Below, piece after piece: positions 57,186 to 64,000 of a DNA stretch of 64,000 bases. Positions within the stretch are counted from its first letter, which is position 1. Each line of letters starts with the position of its first letter. Under the pieces are notes generated by a model. The model ran no database searches. It was not told where the DNA came from and saw only the letters and a program-made list of their open reading frames with translations. This DNA is from Acidobacteriota bacterium (GTDB lineage Bacteria > Acidobacteriota > Terriglobia > Terriglobales > Acidobacteriaceae). The position numbers and the translations under genes were made by a program. The stretch covers positions 62,001 through 126,000 of the forward strand of contig JAFDVQ010000011.1 in assembly GCA_018268915.1 (NCBI GenBank), read 5' to 3'.

Positions 57186-60098
57186 ATGCTCATGAGATCC
57201 GTGACCAGGTTGCCAGGCGTGCGTTTCCGCTTTCGCTCTCTCCTTCTTCCCTTGATGTTGTTTACTCTTGGCGCGCACCTGTGGGCGCAGGATGCAGACG
57301 AGGATGACGACGACGATTCGCCGAGAACGAACTATGCCAGTCTTTCACTTCGATACGATGCGAGAGGCAATGCAGACTCAACGTTCTTTGCATACGGCGA
57401 CGTTCAGAACCTTGCGGGAATAGAGGCTCGACTCGAATCTGTACTGCACTGTCAACCAGGAACGCTCGTGCATCCTCCGTTCGATCCGACGCTGCCGAAG
57501 TATATCGCCTCACGACCTGCTAAAGAGCAGGAACTCTATCGGCAATACTCAGACCGGAGTCGACAGAGGACTCTGAAGGGCGAGTGCCGGGCGGCGATGA
57601 CGCGAACAGGTCTTCTGCTCTCGACAGACATTCAGCTCAGAGAGTTGACAGGCGAACTGAAGAGCGACGGTGTCACGCGGCTTTCGGTCATGCTGTCTTA
57701 TCCGGCGTCGAGTTTCTCCGAGCATACTCCTGGCATCAAGCTCCCCTGGGAGACGCAGGCGTCCGATCGTCCGGGACAATCCGAGCCGATTTCTCGTGCC
57801 AACTATTCGATTGATACATCGGCTCCGGCTCTTTCCGCGATCCATCTCGTCTTTGGACTGAGAGGCCGAGACATTGTCCGTCAAGCAGTTCTGCCTGCGA
57901 TCTTTCTGATCGCACCGATCCTGATCTGTCTCTGGATGGGCCGGGCCGCACTTCGCGATGCAAGGGTAGACGCGACGGCTGCGTGGTTCAGCTACTACCG
58001 GGTTCTGGCCTGGTGCGGAAACGGACTGGTCCTGATCTGGATGATGGGACATACCGTACGGCAGGGACTGGAAGTAATCGCTGCCTACTACACTGCGGCC
58101 CGCACGGCTGGTGCGGTCGCACTCGAGGTAGGCATCATGATGCTTCCTCCGTGGGCGGCGTTTTTTGTCTGCATCCTGATGTCGTACCGGGTATATCGGC
58201 AGGTGCGAGAAGAGACATGGACACGGAAAGAGTTTTTCATTAATCAGTTCCTCGGGATTGCGGGTCAATTCCTGCCGCTCGCCTGTTTTCTCGCAGCGAT
58301 CGAGATGATCGCCGTCAACGGTCAGGCTTCTGTCGCCTTGTTCGCAGGAGCGTACATCAGCTTTGCCGGTTGCAAGTGGCTGGCGGCAAGGTATTCCGGG
58401 TTGCATATCGAGCCACTGACACGAGGCGAGCTGCGTGACAGAGTATTCGAGATCGCAAAGAAAGCAGCAGTCGAAGTGCGGCAGGTCTTCATCGTTCCCG
58501 CGGGCAAATCGCAGATGGCGAATGCATTTGCGTCCCGAAACCGCATGGTTATGTTTACGGACTATCTGCTGCGCAGAATGAACAAGCGAGAAGTATCTGC
58601 CATTGCAGCGCACGAAATTGCTCATATTCAGAAGAAACATCCTGCGTGGCAGACTGCGGCGTTCGTTGGGCTGATGTTCTCGAGCCAAGTGATGTACGGG
58701 ATTCTCGTGGCGATTGCGGGGTACCTGAGGCATGCACTGCAAATTCGGAGAGCGGCCGAGGGAGCAAGCGCTGCGAGCGGCCTCGCGGCGATTGTGCAGG
58801 TGGGAGATCAGATTCTGCGTTTCCCTGAGCTGATCCTGATTCTGTTCGTTGTGGCCCTGATTCTCTATCATCTAAACTCGCGACATATGGAGTACGTCGC
58901 GGATGCGGGTGCGGTCCAATTCACGGAGGATCCCGAGGCGATGATCACGTCGCTCCTTAAACTGAGCCGGCTGAATCTGACGCCCGTTCAGTGGGATCGC
59001 GCGACCGGGGCCATGTTGACGCATCCGTCCACGCTTAAACGAGTGCAGCGCATCGCGCGAGTAGGCCAAGTTCCGCCGGAGCGCCTCCAGCAGTTGCTGG
59101 TTGAGAGCACAAATCCAAACATTCAGACAGAAGGACAAGAGACCTGGGCGCATGAGGAACAGTTCAACGTGGAGAGCGCAGCGGATGCAGTTGTGACTCT
59201 TCGCAGCGCCAGAGGAGAACTGCAACTCAAGAAGTGGGTGCTGAGGTTGGTCGTGATTGGACCAGCTGCTGCGATAGCGTGGGCGAGCGCACATTTCCAT
59301 CTTCAGCATCGAACCGCGTTGTTCAGTGTGGGCGGGTTGATATGCATCGCGCTGTACATTGCCGTCGGCGAATGGCAGGGGGCATGGTTTCGCGACCGCA
59401 CCAAGCGAAGATTCATGGAACGTTTGGCCAATGAGGGGGTTTCGGTGACCGGAAATGAGGTGCGGATGGTCGTGCTGAGCCCTCATCCGACGCCGCGGGC
59501 CTATGCATACGGATTCTCCTGGGATACGGGAGGGCTTTTTTTAGGCGACGATGAGCTGTGTTTCGTCGGCGACCAGATTCGCTTTGCGCTTAGGCGCGAG
59601 CAGGTTATGTCGGTTCGAGTCGGGCAGGGTGTTCCTGACTGGATTGCCGAGCGACGGATCTACATCGAGTGGCAGGGTGTCCCGGGGCAGGCGGTACAGG
59701 TCTGGAATTTGCTGCCCAAGGATCCGATTGGGATCTGGCAAAGCAGACAGCAGAGTGCCGAGTTGGCAGCCGCACTCGCGAGATGGAAGTCGCGGTCAGA
59801 GCCATTCTCAGAACTACCGACTGGTCTTCTCGGGCTGCCCTGCCCGGAGATCGGCGAGATTACAAATCAGAGGCTAAAGGCGGCGGTTTCGTTCGGCCGC
59901 TTTCTAAAGGTTGCGATGCTAAGCGAGTTGCTCGTGCTTGTTGTCTGGATTGTGCTGGGCCTGCCGTCTGCCTGGTTTGCCTGTGTCCTGGAACTGCTCG
60001 TGTGCGTCTACTCGTTTTCTCCGTTCTGGTTCTATCAGGAGAAAGATGATTCGGGAGTGATTAGGGGTGAAGTATTCAATGCGCAGCCGGGAGATTAA
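57186..60098 (+). CDS. large membrane-bound M48 family metallopeptidase
   Basis: From the ATG at 57186, with AGGA 9 nt upstream, the protein has 970 residues. The frame is open to a TTG at 57129 without a good ribosome site. A signal peptide and acidic stretch (DADEDDDDDS) start it. A soluble region (about 55-230) precedes several helices (about 240-390). The M48 domain has the zinc motif HEIAH (476-480) and the third ligand Glu569 in HMEYVADAGA. More helices and a beta-rich C-terminal domain follow. It is far larger than HtpX or Oma1-like M48 enzymes. Likely roles are membrane-protein quality control; unproven. Confidence 0.83.
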   Translation: MLMRSVTRLPGVRFRFRSLLLPLMLFTLGAHLWAQDADEDDDDDSPRTNYASLSLRYDARGNADSTFFAYGDVQNLAGIEARLESVLHCQPGTLVHPPFDPTLPKYIASRPAKEQELYRQYSDRSRQRTLKGECRAAMTRTGLLLSTDIQLRELTGELKSDGVTRLSVMLSYPASSFSEHTPGIKLPWETQASDRPGQSEPISRANYSIDTSAPALSAIHLVFGLRGRDIVRQAVLPAIFLIAPILICLWMGRAALRDARVDATAAWFSYYRVLAWCGNGLVLIWMMGHTVRQGLEVIAAYYTAARTAGAVALEVGIMMLPPWAAFFVCILMSYRVYRQVREETWTRKEFFINQFLGIAGQFLPLACFLAAIEMIAVNGQASVALFAGAYISFAGCKWLAARYSGLHIEPLTRGELRDRVFEIAKKAAVEVRQVFIVPAGKSQMANAFASRNRMVMFTDYLLRRMNKREVSAIAAHEIAHIQKKHPAWQTAAFVGLMFSSQVMYGILVAIAGYLRHALQIRRAAEGASAASGLAAIVQVGDQILRFPELILILFVVALILYHLNSRHMEYVADAGAVQFTEDPEAMITSLLKLSRLNLTPVQWDRATGAMLTHPSTLKRVQRIARVGQVPPERLQQLLVESTNPNIQTEGQETWAHEEQFNVESAADAVVTLRSARGELQLKKWVLRLVVIGPAAAIAWASAHFHLQHRTALFSVGGLICIALYIAVGEWQGAWFRDRTKRRFMERLANEGVSVTGNEVRMVVLSPHPTPRAYAYGFSWDTGGLFLGDDELCFVGDQIRFALRREQVMSVRVGQGVPDWIAERRIYIEWQGVPGQAVQVWNLLPKDPIGIWQSRQQSAELAAALARWKSRSEPFSELPTGLLGLPCPEIGEITNQRLKAAVSFGRFLKVAMLSELLVLVVWIVLGLPSAWFACVLELLVCVYSFSPFWFYQEKDDSGVIRGEVFNAQPGD

Positions 60099-60228
60099 CT
60101 TTACGCGGCTCGGGCGGCATAGCCGAATTGTTGGGCCCGATTTGAAAAAGGTAGGGCTTTCCGAGGCAGGTTGAAAGGCCCCGTCAATATGCGTCCAGGA
60201 GTCGGATCTGGATTGGACTGGTTCCGAG

Positions 60229-61314
60229 CTACTTTGCGCCTTGTTTGAGGATTTGTTCGGCGAAGTAGTTGCGGATTTTGGCATCGTCGCGAAGCTTTTC
60301 GTAGTAGGCCTGACGAAGAAGTTGCGCGTGGCTTTCACGAAGGCCCTGCCGAATGGCTTGCTGGACGCTGGGATTATTTAATTCGCGCTGGCCAGCCGGC
60401 TCGCGGCCGATGAGCTTGTAGATGGCGTACCCGATTACATGCTGAGCAGGGCCGGCGCCGCCGTAGACCGGTAGAACATCTGTGGCCTGACCGGGCTTGA
60501 GCTTGCTGACTGCGGCAAAGACCCCTGGGTCGGTCTGAAGGCTCGATTCTGCGACGAAGCCGACGTCGCCTCCGGTCGAACTCGCGTTTTGATCTTCAGA
60601 AAAGTTCATCGCCAAAGAACTGAAATCTTCTCCGCTTGAGAGCCGATTTCGAACCGCCTGGATTTTTTTCTTGGCTTCGACATCGGAAACAGTCCTTGTG
60701 CCTGGAAGATTGCCGGTCTGCGGTGGAGGGACCGCGGACACAACGATGCGAGAGAGCCGGTACTGCGGTTCCAGGACGTTGTATTCGGACTTGTGCGAGT
60801 TGTAGTAGCCGCTTATGTCGGCATCGGTGATGGCGATCTTGGAATTGATCTCCTTGTTGATCAGCTTTTCAGAGGTGAGATTGTGACGAATCTGCTGTTT
60901 GAGATCGTCCAGCGTCATGCTCTGCTGTTTGAGCTTTTTGTCGAACTCTTCCTGGGTATAGGCTGCTTTGAGTTCAGTGAGCTTGGCGTTGACATCTTCT
61001 TCGGATGCGGCCATGTTGAGCTTTTCAGCGCGTTGCTGAATGATCTCATCGTCGATCAGTGTGCCCAGGAGTTTCAGGCGCAATATGTTGGCTTGTTCGG
61101 CGCTGGGCTCCTGCGGCGCTTCTCCCTGGCTTGCCTTATAGCCGTTGTAGGCCTTGTCGAGTTCGGAGCGGGAGATGTCCTTCCCGTTCACGGTGGCCAT
61201 AACGTCGGGAGACGTGGCGTGATTGCAGCCTGAGAAAGCAACCAAGAGAGCTGTGCATGAAAGTGCCAGCGCAAGCGGCTTGCGGCGCCTGGAAAAGAAC
61301 CCTTCGACTTGCAA
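60229..61314 (-). CDS. SurA-like peptidyl-prolyl isomerase lipoprotein
   Basis: The 361-residue protein starts at a TTG at 61314 with GAGGAG 8 nt upstream. It has a lipobox LVAFSGC (Cys about 30), a SurA N-terminal chaperone domain (about 35-175, VNGKDISRSELDKAYNGYKA), and a parvulin PPIC domain (about 180-300, FSSLAMNFSEDQNASSTGGD and KLKPGQATDVLPV). It would chaperone outer-membrane proteins as a lipid-anchored variant of SurA. It lies 146 nt from the DsbA-like gene on the same strand, near lptD, whose product is a SurA client in E. coli. Confidence 0.88.
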   Translation of the reverse strand: MQVEGFFSRRRKPLALALSCTALLVAFSGCNHATSPDVMATVNGKDISRSELDKAYNGYKASQGEAPQEPSAEQANILRLKLLGTLIDDEIIQQRAEKLNMAASEEDVNAKLTELKAAYTQEEFDKKLKQQSMTLDDLKQQIRHNLTSEKLINKEINSKIAITDADISGYYNSHKSEYNVLEPQYRLSRIVVSAVPPPQTGNLPGTRTVSDVEAKKKIQAVRNRLSSGEDFSSLAMNFSEDQNASSTGGDVGFVAESSLQTDPGVFAAVSKLKPGQATDVLPVYGGAGPAQHVIGYAIYKLIGREPAGQRELNNPSVQQAIRQGLRESHAQLLRQAYYEKLRDDAKIRNYFAEQILKQGAK

Positions 61315-61460
61315 CCTTGAATCTCCTCGAGAGCCTGCCGTCTCTCCGGTATTACAGGATAAATCCCGAATCCGGCTTTGATCGCGACAGATCTCATTGG
61401 GGGCTGCTGTTTCCGCTCTGGCCTAGAGCAAGACAGCATTCAAAACGAAACAGCCCCAGG

Positions 61461-62396
61461 TTATTTTCCTTTTGCGGCAGGTTGTGCGGGCTGTGCGGGA
61501 GGAGGAGGTTCAACTCCAGCAGCGCGCAGGGCCCGGTCAATAACAATCCAAACCTGCTCGGCGGGAAGAGCGCCATTGATGCGCTCGCCGTCAACGAATA
61601 CCGCGGGCGTTCCTTCGATGCCCAACGATTCTGCTTCTTTTGCCGATGCCTTGACCTGTGAATCATCCTGCTTGGCGAGGCAGGCATCGAGCTTTGTGCT
61701 ATCCAGCTTTGCCAGGGTAGCTTCCTGGCGAGCAATGCGATCAAGCGTGGCGTAGCTCTTCTGTACGTTGCGATCTTCGCCGCTCACTTCCTGCCCGTGT
61801 GCATGGATGTAGTCGACGAAGTTCCAATATGTCTCGGGGTTCTGAGCTGCAATGCAGTTGGCGTCCACCGCGGCGTGCATGGCCCAGGGATGAATTTCGG
61901 ATAGGGGATCGTCTTTGTAGACGAAGCGGACCTTGTCCTTGTAGCGATCGAGGGTCTGCGGGAAGAGAGACGAGTGCATGCGGGCGCAGTAGGGGCATTG
62001 CAGATCGTCGAAGTTGATGACGGTCACCTTGGCGTTTGGATTTCCGCGAATCGGGCGACCGGTCACGTCGATGTTGAAGACGGGGTCCTTGGCGAGGTCG
62101 AAGGTCTCAAGGCGAGCCAGCTTTGTGTTGTCGGAGGAGATGAGGAAACCGATTTCCTTCTTTGTTGCGCCGTGGGCGAGGGTGATGGGAAGGGAATCGT
62201 AGCCGGTGATCTGGCTGGCTTTGCGCTGGCCGAGGGAGACGGAGACATCGGGCGGAATACCGAACTGAGAGCGAACCAGAACTTCAATGCGGCGGTTCAG
62301 AGCGGCATCCGGGGCGGCGGCGGGGGCCGATTGGGCTTTGCAGCCAACAACCAGGCTTAAGGCCAGCAGGCCGGTCAAAAAGTGAATACGTGACAA
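61461..62396 (-). CDS. DsbA-like thioredoxin-fold lipoprotein
   Basis: The 311-residue protein starts at a TTG at 62396 with AGGAGAGG about 9 nt upstream. It has a lipobox LSLVVGC (Cys about 19), an N-terminal extension with ALNRRIEVLVRSQFGIPPDV (about 32-51) and a Thioredoxin_4/DsbA-like domain. The active site is CPYC in FDDLQCPYCARMHSSLFP (about 133-136), with the cis-Pro in GIEGTPAVFVDGERING. A Pro/Ala-rich tail ends it. It is a periplasmic thiol oxidoreductase or isomerase. Neighbouring lptD codes for a protein that has a double cysteine in its barrel. Confidence 0.88.
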   Translation of the reverse strand: MSRIHFLTGLLALSLVVGCKAQSAPAAAPDAALNRRIEVLVRSQFGIPPDVSVSLGQRKASQITGYDSLPITLAHGATKKEIGFLISSDNTKLARLETFDLAKDPVFNIDVTGRPIRGNPNAKVTVINFDDLQCPYCARMHSSLFPQTLDRYKDKVRFVYKDDPLSEIHPWAMHAAVDANCIAAQNPETYWNFVDYIHAHGQEVSGEDRNVQKSYATLDRIARQEATLAKLDSTKLDACLAKQDDSQVKASAKEAESLGIEGTPAVFVDGERINGALPAEQVWIVIDRALRAAGVEPPPPAQPAQPAAKGK

Positions 62397-62714
62397 GTGC
62401 GTTCCCTCTCCTCAAGGATATCCCAGCAAGCCCTCCGCAGGACGGGCGAGGGATCGATGCGAGGTTACTGTCTGGTGGACGGATAAGGGAGTGAAAAGGC
62501 ATCCCTCAGGGGCTAAAGCCTTGTGCTTTCACCGCGAGATCTTCGGCACGACTGAAGTCGTGCCCCTTCAAAGCCAGGGGCTTCGCGGATGTCTAAAACC
62601 AGGGATCTGTGCGGATGGAGACATCGGGGGGAGCAGGGCTGAAGCTCCTGCCTTCCATTTTGTAAGGATGTGGCCCGGCTAAAGCCGTGCCGTTATCACA
62701 AACTCAATCGGGCC
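62397..62714. other. intergenic region with family D palindromes
   Basis: No gene is seen. The right 200 nt hold family D repeat parts (listed separately). The left part is the promoter region of the DsbA-like gene. Confidence 0.45.
62508..62691. repeat. family D palindromes, second locus
   Basis: GGGGCTAAAGCC (about 62508), GGCACGACTGAAGTCGTGCC (62545-62564, followed by CCTTCAAA) and GGCCCGGCTAAAGCCGTGCC (62672-62691, followed by GTTATCACAAA). The last matches 43350-43369 including part of its flank. Order and spacers differ from the first locus, so modules move or decay independently. Confidence 0.8.
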
Positions 62715-64000
62715 TTAGTAGGCGGGGGGAAGGTTGGTGTCGTGAAAGACAGTGTTAGAGCGGCGAATGTCGCCGACGGAGCCGAAGTTGGCGATCGTAA
62801 AGCTATATAAGTATTGAGTTTCGTCGCGGACGGAACCCAGGGCGAAGCGCCGGTAGCCGAGGCTGAGGCCGCAGCAGTTCCAGTTATAGACCGTCTGGAC
62901 GCCGGCGTACTGGATGTCGCGGTTTACGAAGTCATATCCGGCATTCGCGGCGACGTTGAATCCGGCCTGGTTGGGACGGCCGTACTCGAAGAAGGGCTGA
63001 ATCTGCTGGCTCTGGATGAGGGAGGCCGTGCTGCCTTTCTCGTCGACGGCGTTGAGCAGGGCATGTCCCACGCCGATGGTGGCGCGACCGCGGCTGTATC
63101 CGGCGAAGATGTTGTCGGCATCGAGGCGTCCGGCTCTGGGATCGTAGTCCATATCCCACTCGATGCGCAGGTTGCTGACGGCTTCAAAGCGGAGGCGCGA
63201 GATCAGTGGAGACAGATTGCGCGCATTGGTAAGGAAGGCGATGCCGGTGAGGTCGAGAGTAGCGTCAGAGAGGTTACGGCGGCCGGAGATGATGGCGCCG
63301 CTGAAGTCTGAGTCGAGGAAATATTTCTGCGCGATCTGCCATGAGGCCCACTCGCGAGGCTGGTTGTGGCACTTGCCATCTGCTTCATCGACTTCGCTGC
63401 AGGGCTGCGGGTTCAAGTTACGAGTGTAGAAGCGCTGGGTGAGAGAGTATCCGATCTCGTTGGTGTTTGTGGCGATGTCAGAAGGGTCGATGAGAGGGAC
63501 GTTGCGGGCTTTCTGGCCGATGCCGCCGACGAAGCGATAGGTTAGTTCGGGTTCGATAACGTGCCTCAAAAGGCGATGACCCATCGTGAAATCGCGCTCA
63601 AGCGCGGGTGGACGGATGTCGATGGAAGCCTCGGCATCGCTGCGGCTCAGGGGGTCGTGGCTAACGGTGGGGGTTCCGGCGTTGGCGCCGGTGAGGTCGG
63701 GGATCTGGCTGGTCGTGTAGAAGGTATGCCGCAGGGCAATCTCAGGGACGACGCTCCATCCGCCTGCGACGAGGGGAAGGGAGAGATGCGGGTAGAGGTC
63801 GAATCGACCCATGTTGCGAACGTGGAAGCTGTATTCGGATCGGCCGAGGTAGCTGAGCGAGGAGCCCATGCGCCAGTAGAACGGGGAAGTGTGCAGAGGC
63901 TCATCGACGGCATCGAAGCGGAGGGTCGGCAGGTGGAGGATGCGGACTTCGTCGCCTTCATTGGAGCTTGCGAAGTTCTGCACGCGTTCGAGGTAGGCAG
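62715..64000 (-). CDS. lptD: LPS-assembly protein LptD (C-terminal part)
   Basis: The frame is open to the right edge (the edge codons read AYLERVQNF), so the N-terminal half lies outside. The visible 428 residues are the LptD barrel: LHLPTLRFDAVDEPL, FDLYPHLSLPLVAGGW, HVIEPELTYRFVGGIGQ (the classic VIEPEL-type motif) and a C-terminal barrel. YNWNCCGLSLGYRRF holds a double cysteine equivalent to E. coli Cys724-Cys725. A second Cys pair lies in PCSEVDEADGKCHNQP. LptD inserts lipopolysaccharide into the outer leaflet. Adjacent DsbA-like and SurA-like genes fit its maturation needs. Confidence 0.88.
   Translation of the reverse strand, partial: AYLERVQNFASSNEGDEVRILHLPTLRFDAVDEPLHTSPFYWRMGSSLSYLGRSEYSFHVRNMGRFDLYPHLSLPLVAGGWSVVPEIALRHTFYTTSQIPDLTGANAGTPTVSHDPLSRSDAEASIDIRPPALERDFTMGHRLLRHVIEPELTYRFVGGIGQKARNVPLIDPSDIATNTNEIGYSLTQRFYTRNLNPQPCSEVDEADGKCHNQPREWASWQIAQKYFLDSDFSGAIISGRRNLSDATLDLTGIAFLTNARNLSPLISRLRFEAVSNLRIEWDMDYDPRAGRLDADNIFAGYSRGRATIGVGHALLNAVDEKGSTASLIQSQQIQPFFEYGRPNQAGFNVAANAGYDFVNRDIQYAGVQTVYNWNCCGLSLGYRRFALGSVRDETQYLYSFTIANFGSVGDIRRSNTVFHDTNLPPAY

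Overview
The window looks like a chromosomal segment of an Acidobacteriota, most likely class Terriglobia (Acidobacteriaceae or a close relative). The call rests on gene families: an ADOP-type MacB/FtsX permease without its own ATPase, an Oar-like TonB-dependent receptor with an N-terminal carboxypeptidase-regulatory domain, HAF-repeat and TIGR03118-type secreted proteins, a giant BNR plus choice-of-anchor-D protein, and many G+C-rich extragenic palindromes. There are no phage, plasmid, transposase, rRNA, tRNA or CRISPR genes. Most of it is ordinary chromosome with a few accessory patches.

Layout. 0-1.5 kb: an ATP-grasp ligase (running off the left edge) paired with a zinc metallopeptidase, both on the minus strand. 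1.6-5.1 kb: a minus-strand operon of CHASE3 histidine kinase, CheY-like regulator and REC-PAS histidine kinase. 5.3-10.4 kb: a HAF-repeat secreted protein, two membrane proteins (one apparently frameshifted) and the ADOP permease. 10.7-16.6 kb: an Oar-like receptor behind a LacI-type operator, a DUF899 protein, a small exported protein and an O-methyltransferase. 16.8-21.9 kb: a sugar cluster of xylulokinase, a NagX/DUF5009-like membrane protein and a GH20 hexosaminidase.

22-29.6 kb: a stress and redox block. Two tandem universal stress proteins each sit behind a TGTGA-N6-TCAC palindrome. Between them lie a stand-alone cyclic-nucleotide-binding protein, an FNR-like regulator with iron-sulfur-type cysteines, and an AraC regulator divergent from an alcohol dehydrogenase, aldo/keto reductase and cupin. 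29.9-38.5 kb: small uncharacterised proteins, a cytochrome c, a class II photolyase and a 1.7-kilo-residue BNR/anchor-D protein. 38.7-42.1 kb: gatC-gatA, an exported protein, an FmdE-like protein and a small protein. 42.5-48.8 kb: two methyltransferases (one apparently exported), a membrane protein, a Tat-exported Gfo/Idh/MocA oxidoreductase and a TIGR03118 protein. This part is dense in extragenic repeats.

49.3-64 kb: envelope and export functions. These are yajC-secD-secF, then tonB, exbB, three exbD paralogues and a TPR lipoprotein, then a large M48 membrane peptidase. On the opposite strand are a SurA-like lipoprotein, a DsbA-like lipoprotein and the C-terminal part of LptD, running off the right edge. 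The proton-motive TonB/Exb system would energise receptors such as the Oar-like protein. SecDF, SurA, the DsbA-like protein and LptD together suit outer-membrane assembly.

The most unusual signals are: (1) a superfamily of extragenic hairpins with different stems but one shared GCACCC tail, with compensatory base changes between copies; one copy lies in frame inside a gene with a second 24-nt insertion nested in it. (2) A shared C-terminal module in two unrelated secreted proteins, in which a two-helix membrane hairpin appears to interrupt an Ig-like domain. (3) A candidate FNR-like/universal-stress regulon. All function calls come from reading the sequence; no database search was run.
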